Below are positions 45,730-53,113 of a stretch of DNA of 64,000 nt, piece by piece. Position numbers and translations under genes: made by a program. This DNA is from an uncultured Saprospiraceae bacterium (lineage in GTDB: Bacteria; Bacteroidota; Bacteroidia; Chitinophagales; Saprospiraceae), in contig CALGLU010000077.1 in assembly GCA_937959275.1 (NCBI GenBank), forward strand, positions 1 to 64,000. Reading direction: 5' to 3'. How positions within the stretch are numbered: position 1 is the stretch's first letter; each line of letters opens with the position of its first letter. The notes under the pieces are model-generated. The model saw only the letters and a list, made by a program, of their open reading frames with translations, was not told the DNA's origin and searched no databases.

Positions 45730-47673
45730 TCACAACTTAACCGGCACCACAGTCCCCAGCTCCTTATGAATCTCCATCAAAGTCATTTTATATTTGATTT
45801 GTGCAGAGATTAAGAGGGTTTTCATTTCTTCATCAATCGTTGGATCAATGAGCCGATCATGAATTTCCTTCATGTTTTTTCTCAGCTTGCGTTCCTTAAA
45901 GCGGAGGATGGCCTGCTTAGAATCTTTGACGAAATTCAAGGCTGGTTCTTTTTGTGTTTGAAGAAAAAGGCCTTGCTTATCCCATTCAGCGTAGGTATAT
46001 TGCTCTTGCATCAGATCAATGCAAGCGTGTCTGACTGCTTTGATTTCGTGATTGACAAAGTAGCTAGCTGGTAAGGTTTTATGCTCTTCGATTTGTTCAA
46101 CAGCTTCTAAAATAATCGATTTATATAACTCATTGGAAAATGAATCAATGAGGTCTTTGATATTGGCGATTAAGTAATCTGCTACGGTTGTTTTATTGTC
46201 TTCATCATAAAACGTGTTACCTCCATTTAACAGTATTCTTAGGATGTCACGTTCTTGATAGTCATCACCAACCTCCGTTTTGTTTGTTGGAGTTTGATCA
46301 TCATATCGTTTAGGCTTTGGCCGTATCGCTTCATTTTCATCACGGCGTTGAAAGTTGCCACGCTTCTTTTCCAAATTTAGCCGACTGCGAATCGATTTAT
46401 TGGTTTCTTCTACAAGGACATCTTCGCTTAGGTTGAGTAATTGGCCACACTCTCTGATATATAAGGCTCGCTTTAAAGAGTCAGGGATAAAAGAAATACT
46501 CTGTACAATATTTTTGATGACGCCAGTTTTCTTAATAGGATCATTACCTGCTTCTTCCAGCAATAGATCTATTTTAAAGAAAATGAAATCTTTCTTATGC
46601 TCATTGATATAAGTCGTCAATCCTGTAGAGCCATTGGCTTTGACGAAGCTATCTGGATCTTCACCTGTAGGTAGTAAGACAACACTCGCATTCATATCTT
46701 GCTCTAAGATGAGGTCAATCCCTCTAAGCGCGGCTTTCATACCAGCGGGGTCACCATCATAGAGGATTGTGATATTGGGCGTGAATCGATTAATGAGTCT
46801 AATCTGACCTTCTGTCAAGGACGTTCCTGAAGAGGCTATGACATGTTCGATCCCTGCTTGAGACAGAGAAATCACATCCGTATAGCCTTCTACAAGGAGG
46901 CATTCATCCTGTCGTCGTATTTCTGATTTGGCTTGATAGATACCATACAGACTATTACTCTTCTTGTAAATCTCTGTTTCAGGTGAATTAATATATTTCG
47001 GGATCTTCTTATCTGAGGATAAAGTCCGTCCACCAAAGGCGATTACCTTTCCACTTAAGTTGTGAATTGGAAACATGACTCGATCTCTAAAAAAGTCGTA
47101 ATCCTTTTGTGAAGTCAAGCCTAATTTTTTGAGAGACTCTTCCTTATAGCCCTTGTCAAGTGCAGTCTTAGTCAAAAAATCTCGTTGCTTGACTGCAAAA
47201 CCCAATTCAAATTTGTCAATTGTATTTTCTCTAAAGCCCCGTTCTTTAAAATAGGAGAGCCCAATTCGTTTGCCTTCAGCCGATTCTTTAAGGTTTGTGA
47301 TGAATAGATCTTTAGCAAAATCATTTAAAAGATAAAAGCTGTCTCGGGCAAGTTGAGCTGATTCATCATAATTTTCACTTTTCGTTTCGACGAGCTCTAT
47401 GCCATACTTTTTTGCTAAGTGACGAATGGCATCAGGAAAACTCATCCCCTCATGCTCCATGAGAAATTGGACACCTCCACCAGCTTGACCACAGCCAAAG
47501 CATTTATAGATATTTTTCGAAGGAGAAACTGTAAAAGAAGGTGTTTTCTCATTGTGAAAGGGACACAAACCAATCATATTGATCCCTCTGTTCTTGAGAT
47601 GAACATATTCTCCGATCACATCTTCTACTTGTGTGATATTGAGGACTTCCTGTACGGATTGTGGATCAATCAA
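45730..47673 (-). CDS. dnaG: DNA primase
   Basis: A 647-residue enzyme that makes RNA primers for replication. The N-terminal CHC2 zinc finger has Cys37, His40, Cys58 and Cys61 (C-P-F-H...C-F-G-C-G). The catalytic core follows with F-G-G-R-T-L and K-Y-I-N-S-P-E-T, then the TOPRIM domain with the metal-binding Glu in L-L-V-E-G-Y-T-D-V-I and acidic Y-D-G-D-P-A-G. The C-terminal 200 residues are the less conserved helicase-binding region. The length is usual for Bacteroidota. No rpsU or rpoD neighbour is present. Confidence 0.95.
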   Translation of the reverse strand: MIDPQSVQEVLNITQVEDVIGEYVHLKNRGINMIGLCPFHNEKTPSFTVSPSKNIYKCFGCGQAGGGVQFLMEHEGMSFPDAIRHLAKKYGIELVETKSENYDESAQLARDSFYLLNDFAKDLFITNLKESAEGKRIGLSYFKERGFRENTIDKFELGFAVKQRDFLTKTALDKGYKEESLKKLGLTSQKDYDFFRDRVMFPIHNLSGKVIAFGGRTLSSDKKIPKYINSPETEIYKKSNSLYGIYQAKSEIRRQDECLLVEGYTDVISLSQAGIEHVIASSGTSLTEGQIRLINRFTPNITILYDGDPAGMKAALRGIDLILEQDMNASVVLLPTGEDPDSFVKANGSTGLTTYINEHKKDFIFFKIDLLLEEAGNDPIKKTGVIKNIVQSISFIPDSLKRALYIRECGQLLNLSEDVLVEETNKSIRSRLNLEKKRGNFQRRDENEAIRPKPKRYDDQTPTNKTEVGDDYQERDILRILLNGGNTFYDEDNKTTVADYLIANIKDLIDSFSNELYKSIILEAVEQIEEHKTLPASYFVNHEIKAVRHACIDLMQEQYTYAEWDKQGLFLQTQKEPALNFVKDSKQAILRFKERKLRKNMKEIHDRLIDPTIDEEMKTLLISAQIKYKMTLMEIHKELGTVVPVKL

Positions 47674-47786
47674 TGCTGTTTTGTTTTCGAACCTAAAAAT
47701 GGCAGTATCCGCCTACTCAACCTATTTTATAACATAATTATTACGTACGACTTATTCACATAGTTACTAACATTACATACAGTCAC

Positions 47787-47941
47787 TCAGGCATCTTGCC
47801 TGAGACACCTATTGTTATTGCTATAAGATCTCCTCTTCTGCTAGAACAGGATTTTTTGGATGTCCATGATAGACATGATTTAAGATAATCAGAACATTCG
47901 AATGTCGTTTGTCAAATTTGCCGTTGGTCAAGAAGACCAAC
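47787..47941. repeat. Two hairpins in the dnaG upstream gap
   Basis: TCAGGCA/TGCCTGA (47787-47803) and GTTGGTC/GACCAAC (47923-47941) are perfect 7-bp stems. The second resembles the hairpin of the 73-bp array at 19118. The divergent gap 47674-48008 shows no other feature and no clear promoter. Confidence 0.6.
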
Positions 47942-48008
47942 ACCAGCTGAAGTCAAATGGACCATTTTACCTCCAAAACCGTTATATTAGTAATGAAATT
48001 GAGATAAT

Positions 48009-48242
48009 ATGTCTACAGTAGAATTGAAGAATAAGTTAAAGCAGAAGATAGATGAGCTTAACGAAGATTACCTTCTTGAACATCTCATTGGTATCATTGA
48101 AGCTGAAACGTCTGATGAAACCTTTGAAATACCTGAATCTCATATAAAGAGTATAGACATAGGGCTTGCTCAGATGAAAGCTGGAAACACAATTACCAAT
48201 GAGCAAGTAATGAGCAAAGTGCAACAATGGGCAGAAAAATAA
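48009..48242 (+). CDS. Antitoxin-like protein of a type II toxin-antitoxin pair
   Basis: A 77-residue acidic protein with a helical N-terminus (L-K-N-K-L-K-Q-K-I-D-E-L) and a C-terminus I-D-I-G-L-A-Q-M-K-A-G-N-T-I-T-N-E-Q-V-M-S-K-V-Q-Q-W-A. That end is typical of short antitoxins paired with RelE/ParE toxins in Bacteroidota. The toxin start codon lies inside this gene (16-bp overlap), the usual layout. The toxin is broken, so this antitoxin may be an orphan. The family assignment is by pattern. Confidence 0.7.
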   Translation: MSTVELKNKLKQKIDELNEDYLLEHLIGIIEAETSDETFEIPESHIKSIDIGLAQMKAGNTITNEQVMSKVQQWAEK

Positions 48243-48426
48243 TTTGGTCTGCTGAAGCTGTAGAACGTTTAGAAGGCATATTGACATATTGGGAAATAAG
48301 AAACGAATCAAAGACATATTCATTGAAATTAAGATCCAGAATATATAAAATCGCTACTTGATCGATAAACTTGAACCCTCCGACGGTAGTCGACAGAACA
48401 AACCAATAAGGACAAAGACATTTTAA
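48227..48426 (+). pseudogene. Frameshifted and truncated RelE/ParE-family toxin
   Basis: An ATG at 48227 opens a frame M-G-R-K-I-I-W-S-A-E-A-V-E-R-L-E-G-I-L, the usual ParE/RelE N-terminus, but it stops at 48359-48361 after 44 codons; intact relatives have about 95. One frame over, from about 48358, the reading continues L-I-D-K-L-E-P-S-D-G-S-R-Q-N-K-P-I-R-T-K-T-F. This resembles the G-R-x-x-x-x-P-x-x-R-x-K middle of such toxins and ends at 48426. The pattern suggests a one-base frameshift near 48350-48360 plus loss of the 3' end. Confidence 0.7.
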
Positions 48427-48480
48427 TTCTAACTCGACTTCTAATTTTAATTGTCTTCTTTTTCATTTTGATTCCTTGAC

Positions 48481-48777
48481 TTAATTCAACCAATTCTGAT
48501 AATCATAATTGATCCGCTCCTTTTCCAATAAACTTAAAAACCCGCGGCAAGATCCGTTGTAGAAAAAAGCACGTTCAAGAAAGTTAGGCAAGGCTGATTG
48601 TTCATCATAATTGTAGCTATTGGAAAGGACGTCTAACAATTTGATAACCTGAAATCGTGAGAGTTGAATATAATATTCTATGAGATCTGTATTGAATACA
48701 TCTCTAACTCGAGGGGATTCTGAAAACCCATTAATAACTAAGTCTCCTGTTGTGCTGATTTTAATATTCATATCCAT
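48481..48777 (-). CDS. Small hypothetical protein
   Basis: A 98-residue protein starting M-D-M-N-I-K-I-S-T-T-G-D-L-V-I-N-G-F; an upstream in-frame start at 48840 would add a Cys-rich N-terminus of doubtful value. After an N-terminal beta segment it is helical (Y-Y-I-Q-L-S-R-F-Q-V-I-K-L-L-D-V-L) and ends F-L-S-L-L-E-K-E-R-I-N-Y-D-Y-Q-N-W-L. No family is recognised. It lies next to the broken toxin gene, a typical position for accessory genes. Confidence 0.5.
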   Translation of the reverse strand: MDMNIKISTTGDLVINGFSESPRVRDVFNTDLIEYYIQLSRFQVIKLLDVLSNSYNYDEQSALPNFLERAFFYNGSCRGFLSLLEKERINYDYQNWLN

Positions 48778-48943
48778 AATGCAATTGTTTAAATGATTAT
48801 ATAGTACAAATATGCCATATGTCGTGCATGCTATTTGCACGGTAATGAAGTGCTTATATATACAGACAAATTATATCCTAAGTATGGGATACAGTTACTT
48901 CCTTTTGAAAAGTTGTAAATGTCGCTTTACAACAGCATTTTAG

Positions 48944-48974
48944 TTTGCCAAACAATTATATTCTTCTATATTTG
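48944..48974 (+). promoter_or_regulatory. Perfect Bacteroidota promoter upstream of the collagenase-like gene
   Basis: TTTG (48944-48947), exactly 19 nt, then TATATTTG (48967-48974), an exact match to TTTG-N19-TAnnTTTG. The gene starts at 49135, so the transcript would carry an untranslated leader of about 150 nt. Confidence 0.8.
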
Positions 48975-49134
48975 ACTTATCCTCCGAGCAATTCCTTATT
49001 TACAATTTTATAATTTATTCGCCCTTTTGTGTCTATAAGTCGCTGATTTACAGCAGTATGTTAAACGTCTGATTTTTAGATGTGGTGTTGAATAAGGTTG
49101 TAATTGATATAGAAAACCTGAAATCCCCCCGTTC

Positions 49135-51792
49135 ATGAATAAAGTGAGTCTGCTGATTTTAATGTGCACGTGTTTGTATAATTTAACTAACGCACAGGCC
49201 ATCCCAAACCCATCTTCTCACATCTGCTCTCGGGTGACTCAAATAGAGGATAGTATGCCTCATCCTGCAAGTCGTGAGACTGATCAGTCTAACCAGCGCG
49301 GCGTACCATGTCTTTACGAGACTTCCGCAGAATTTGCAACATTGACTAGAGCTCAACTCTTTAATTACCTCATTTCTGAAGACGACCCGTTCGAATGTAT
49401 CTACCGAAACTTATTCGATTTTAATACGGTGTCTAGTCCGAACGTATTCACAAATGCCAAGGTGAATTATGTCGCTTTACAAGGTCTCGCTTACGCAAAT
49501 AGCTATAATGGGACAACAAACAATGGCCTGTTTGGGATCATATCATATTTAAGTATAGCATCTCAAATGTCGACATACTATAATCAAACATATTCGACAG
49601 CCACTTGGAATCGAATTAAAACGTTGTCGAGGGCTATTATCAATAACCCCAATAGTTTGTCAGAGACTAATCTTAGCCTTAGAATTAATGCTGAAATGTA
49701 CAATACGATTTCAGCAACTGAAGCGAATGATATGCCTGAATTAATTCCACACACTCAGACTTTACTCAATAATTTGGCTAATAACAGTTATAGCTCAAAG
49801 AGTGATTTATATGACTATTACTATTGTTACTACTTTATTTTAGACGTGTATTTTCGATTCGCAACCAACAATAGTGCCCACATCAATCACATTGTATCAC
49901 AGCCAAGCATGTTACAAGCCTTAGGCAATGTGGCAGTGAATATGAATCTTAACAATGAGACATTTCAGTATTTTGATGATATTTCAAACTTCTCTGTACA
50001 ATCCTTGGGTAGATACGCGACTTGGCCACAGTTAGCATCAGTGGTTAGTCCCATTCTACAAGACGTGACGGAGGCGTATGATGAATATAGCGTTCATTGG
50101 ACAACGGCTGCAATTGCTTTAGTCACCAATGACTTACCGTTTCATTTAGAAGAAGATGAGATTATAGAAAGTTTAGAAGCCGCTCTTCTGCCAAATGATT
50201 TTGAATTTGATGATGGTAAATTTATTATTTCTACACCCCTTAGTTTTGAAGAAAGCAAAACTCTCTATGAAGGTTCACAACAAGTAAAGGCACAGTTCTT
50301 CAGTTTGTTGCAAGATGATACACCGCTGGTTGGAGACACCAATGATATCATTCGTGTAAAACTTTATGGAAGTCCATCTGATTACCAAAATTATAATGGC
50401 ATTTTATATGATGTTAACTATCCGAATTCGGGAGGTGTGTATATTGAAGCTTATGGTACATTTTATACCTATCAGCGAACAGCGGAGGAAAGCGCTTATA
50501 CCGTTGAGGAGTTATTTAGACACGAGTATACGCACTATTTGCAAGGGAGATATTTAGTGCCAGGTGTATGGGGAGCTAGCCCATATTACGATAACAATCG
50601 ATTAGTCTGGTTTGAAGAAGGGATGGCACAATTTCTAGCTGGCAGTACAGCGAGTCAGGGGGTCTTAGGTTTGAATGTCGTCAGAGATATGATATTGAAT
50701 CAAGGTAGCTATCAAAGCTTGACTGATGTATTCAATTCGAGTTATAGTTCTGGTAATTTTGATGCCTTTTATGTGTACGGGCCGATGGTTTGGTCATCTT
50801 GGTATGAGAATAACAAGAGCTTTATTAAAGATATATTTGACTATATACGCCATTCTGAATTGGCTAATTTTGATGCTGTGGTAAACTATTATAAAAATAG
50901 TAATCAGGAAAATACAGCATATCATCAACACATAGGTCAGCAAGTAGCACAACCAGCTTTATGGCAAACGCCGGTAACGGATATTTTACTGTCAGAGGAT
51001 GTTGATTTTGCAAGTGAAGACATGCTAGAGGAAGCTGTAATTACTTCAAATAATGCAGTTACAGTGAATTCTGTAGTTTTTTCTGGGCCAGTAGATGATC
51101 GTCGATTTATGATAACAGGATCGCTACCATTAGTTTCTGGTGGCCTTTATGAAGAATTACTTGCTGAAGCAGAGATGACTTTGAATTCATTATTACAAGA
51201 TCTAGGCGCAGAATCTGGTATCAATAGTTTTGAGCATACGACTGGTTACATTACGGATGTTCAGACGGGGGCTAATGCATTCGGAGAATTTCACTTAATA
51301 GGACCTGCGAATGAAGGTTGTGGACAAGCTGATCAAGATCTCATGTCAGCAAAATCATTTTCAACATATGCCAGATTATATGGCCCAGATATAAGTCCGC
51401 TCAAACAGCAATTTAGGTATAGAGAATTGGATGAAACAGCCTGGACCGAATTTGACATCACGACGACTCGGATAAAGCGAGTTGATAATATTTTCTCACT
51501 TCAAGGTTATGAATACCAAATTCGATATGAGTGTGAAGAGGATGATTGGTCAACGTATTCTGATAGTAAAACATTCTATCAATGTCCAGACCAACGAGAT
51601 CTGAGTAATTTACCCTTAACCTTTGATGCTAGCTTTAGAGCCTCAACCAAGGTTGTTTCATCAGGATCCATTGCTTCTCAAGCTAAAGTTGAGTTCGTTG
51701 CAGGTGATTTTGTTGATATTTTGCCAGGTTTTGAGGTTGATTCTGGTGGAGAATTGCTGATTGACATCAATAATTGTAATCAACGGCAGTAA
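49135..51792 (+). CDS. Secreted collagenase-like metalloprotease (M9 family) with a stacked-strand C-terminal module
   Basis: An 885-residue protein with a signal peptide (L-L-I-L-M-C-T-C-L-Y, ending N-A-Q-A). Residues 65-400 resemble the M9 activator domain. The zinc site is H463-E-Y-T-H467 followed by Y-L-Q-G-R-Y, a close match to clostridial collagenases. The third ligand is Glu495 in W-F-E-E-G, 28 residues after the second His as in ColG, followed by A-G-S-T. The C-terminal 60 residues (F-D-A-S-F-R-A-S-T-K-V-V-S-S-G-S-I) match the end of the protein at 21660-23006 and may be a surface or T9SS-related module. It probably degrades collagen-like or other structural protein outside the cell. 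Confidence 0.88.
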   Translation: MNKVSLLILMCTCLYNLTNAQAIPNPSSHICSRVTQIEDSMPHPASRETDQSNQRGVPCLYETSAEFATLTRAQLFNYLISEDDPFECIYRNLFDFNTVSSPNVFTNAKVNYVALQGLAYANSYNGTTNNGLFGIISYLSIASQMSTYYNQTYSTATWNRIKTLSRAIINNPNSLSETNLSLRINAEMYNTISATEANDMPELIPHTQTLLNNLANNSYSSKSDLYDYYYCYYFILDVYFRFATNNSAHINHIVSQPSMLQALGNVAVNMNLNNETFQYFDDISNFSVQSLGRYATWPQLASVVSPILQDVTEAYDEYSVHWTTAAIALVTNDLPFHLEEDEIIESLEAALLPNDFEFDDGKFIISTPLSFEESKTLYEGSQQVKAQFFSLLQDDTPLVGDTNDIIRVKLYGSPSDYQNYNGILYDVNYPNSGGVYIEAYGTFYTYQRTAEESAYTVEELFRHEYTHYLQGRYLVPGVWGASPYYDNNRLVWFEEGMAQFLAGSTASQGVLGLNVVRDMILNQGSYQSLTDVFNSSYSSGNFDAFYVYGPMVWSSWYENNKSFIKDIFDYIRHSELANFDAVVNYYKNSNQENTAYHQHIGQQVAQPALWQTPVTDILLSEDVDFASEDMLEEAVITSNNAVTVNSVVFSGPVDDRRFMITGSLPLVSGGLYEELLAEAEMTLNSLLQDLGAESGINSFEHTTGYITDVQTGANAFGEFHLIGPANEGCGQADQDLMSAKSFSTYARLYGPDISPLKQQFRYRELDETAWTEFDITTTRIKRVDNIFSLQGYEYQIRYECEEDDWSTYSDSKTFYQCPDQRDLSNLPLTFDASFRASTKVVSSGSIASQAKVEFVAGDFVDILPGFEVDSGGELLIDINNCNQRQ

Positions 51793-51909
51793 ACTGTCAG
51801 AATATATCTGCCATTGGCGCACAGATTTATTCAGATGATCAAGATTTAAAAGCTTTGCTTACCCTATTTTTAATGAAAAATTTCAAAATATAAGGTATCA
51901 GCACTTTAA

Positions 51910-51948
51910 AATTGGAATTGGCATTCATTTTAAACAAAGATTCCAATT
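51910..51948 (+). terminator. Hairpin between collagenase and tRNA-Arg
   Basis: AATTGGAAT and ATTCCAATT, a perfect 9-bp stem with a 21-nt loop and no T-run. It lies about 120 bp after the stop codon and just before the tRNA promoter. Confidence 0.45.
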
Positions 51949-51965
51949 AACAATCCTTAAATAAG

Positions 51966-51996
51966 TTTGATATTACTAGATAGGTAGATATATTTG
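51966..51996 (+). promoter_or_regulatory. Perfect promoter of tRNA-Arg
   Basis: TTTG (51966-51969), 19 nt, TATATTTG (51989-51996): an exact consensus match, ending 14 nt before the first base of the tRNA. Confidence 0.85.
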
Positions 51997-52010
51997 CACT
52001 CGCGAATCCA

Positions 52011-52084
52011 GGTCCCGTAGCTCAACTGGATAGAGCAGCTCACTTCTAATGAGCAGGTTTCAGGTTCGAGTCCTGACGGGATCA
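52011..52084 (+). tRNA. tRNA-Arg (anticodon TCT)
   Basis: The cloverleaf folds fully: acceptor GGTCCCG with CGGGATC (one G-T pair), D-stem GCTC/GAGC, anticodon stem GCTCA/TGAGC with loop CTTCTAA, T-stem TCAGG/CCTGA with loop TTCGAGT, discriminator A. It reads AGA codons. No CCA is encoded. Its last 16 bases are repeated downstream. Confidence 0.95.
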
Positions 52085-52325
52085 CTTTTGAAATGTTGAG
52101 TTTTGGGTGTTGAGTGTTGAGTGAAGATGATTGTAGAGACGAGAAGTTTATCCCGATTGTAGCGTAAGCGTAACATCGGGAAGTCCTGACGGGATCACTT
52201 TTGAAATGTTGAGTTTTGGGTGTTGAGTGTTGAGTGTTGAGTGAAGATGATTGTAGAGACGAGAAGTTTATCCCGATTGTAGCGTAAGCGTAACATCGGG
52301 AAGTCCTGACTGGGTTGACTTTTAG
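52069..52325. repeat. Tandem repeat including the tRNA-Arg 3' end
   Basis: Units start with AGTCCTGACGGGATCAC at 52069, 52182 and (diverged) 52302. The two full units are 113 and 120 bp long, the difference being exactly one extra copy of a 7-bp word (GTGTTGA). Each unit also carries TCCCGAT...ATCGGGA around AGCGTAAGCG. Confidence 0.9.
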
Positions 52326-52423
52326 TATTTAATTGAAACGTTTGCTTGATATTTTATGTTGAGCGTACCATATAAAGAATCAGGTAGAAGTTATCCTGAT
52401 TGTAAAAAGACATAGTGGTTGTA

Positions 52424-52443
52424 CCTGCCTGCCGTCAGGCAGG
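52424..52443. repeat. REP-like CCTGCCTG palindrome, second copy
   Basis: CCTGCCTG and CAGGCAGG around CCGT, followed by GCTCA as at 2397-2417. It lies 42 bp before tRNA-His. Confidence 0.7.
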
Positions 52444-52485
52444 GCTCAGAAATTGAACTTTACAGGTAGAATCAATTATAAAACG

Positions 52486-52559
52486 GTGGTTGTAGCTCAG
52501 TTGGTTAGAGCATCGGTTTGTGGTACCGAGGGTCGTGGGTTCGAATCCCATCTTCCACC
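52486..52559 (+). tRNA. tRNA-His (anticodon GTG), with a mispaired acceptor stem
   Basis: D-stem GCTC/GAGC, anticodon stem TCGGT/ACCGA around TTGTGGT, T-loop TTCGAAT and discriminator C fit tRNA-His, and the base before position 1 is the expected G (G-1, 52485). However, the acceptor strands GTGGTTG and CTTCCAC leave two adjacent T-T mismatches (positions 5-68 and 6-67); GTGGAAG would pair perfectly. It may be functional but weakened, or a degraded copy. Confidence 0.85.
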
Positions 52560-52570
52560 CATTACTTTGA

Positions 52571-52600
52571 AAAGACTTCGCGCAAGCGAAGTCTTTTTTA
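52571..52600 (+). terminator. Terminator of tRNA-His
   Basis: A perfect 11-bp stem, AAAGACTTCGC and GCGAAGTCTTT, capped by GCAA and followed by a T-run. It lies 11 bp after the tRNA. Confidence 0.9.
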
Positions 52601-52890
52601 TTTGGCCACAACCAGTTGACAGCTCGCTGTCATAAAGGTTTGGAGAAATAAAAAATTGGCGGGGGACCCGCAAGTATTTTCAAAGTAATGAGCAGGCCTC
52701 CACTGAGGGAAAGACGAAGTCAATCCGTTTCTATCGATTTTCTATTATTTGGCCACAACCTGTTGACAGCTCGCAGTCATAAAGGTTTGGAGAAATAAAA
52801 AATTAGTGGGGGACCGGCAAGTATTTTCAAAGTAATGAGCAAGCCTCCACCAAGGAATTGACGAAGTCAATCCGTTTCCATTCATCTTTT
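52599..52890. repeat. Tandem duplication of a 148-bp unit behind tRNA-His
   Basis: Two copies start with ATTTGGCCACAACC at about 52599 and 52747. Both contain GTTGACAGCTCGC, GGAGAAATAAAAAATT, GGGGGACC and TTTTCAAAGTAATG. The last word is the reverse complement of CATTACTTTGAAAA just after the tRNA (52560-52573). No gene is seen in 52601-53113; 52891-53113 shows nothing beyond AT-rich sequence. Confidence 0.85.
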
Positions 52891-53113
52891 AGAAAGAGCA
52901 GTAATATCTTTTGTCTGAATCAGGTTTATAGGATTTTAGGATTGTCAAGATTCTTTAACACCGTAGATATTTAGGATAAAGGATCACAAGGAGTAAATTA
53001 ACTTCCACAATCAACTCACCCAAACTACAGGAAATCATATATTAATAATTCACATATGAAGGCAATTCTTTCATTTTAATTTATATATTGTAAGAGAACT
53101 TACTGAGAACACA

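Noticed and set aside
49008-49202. Minus-strand 64-residue frame at the start of the collagenase-like gene
   Set aside because: It is antisense to the promoter leader and signal peptide, with no motif.
52011-52325. Attachment site of an integrated element at tRNA-Arg
   Set aside because: The tRNA 3' end is repeated, but no integrase, excision gene or foreign island lies between or beside the copies, so a mobile-element call is not supported.
52453-52635. A 60-residue + strand frame
   Set aside because: It covers tRNA-His and its terminator.
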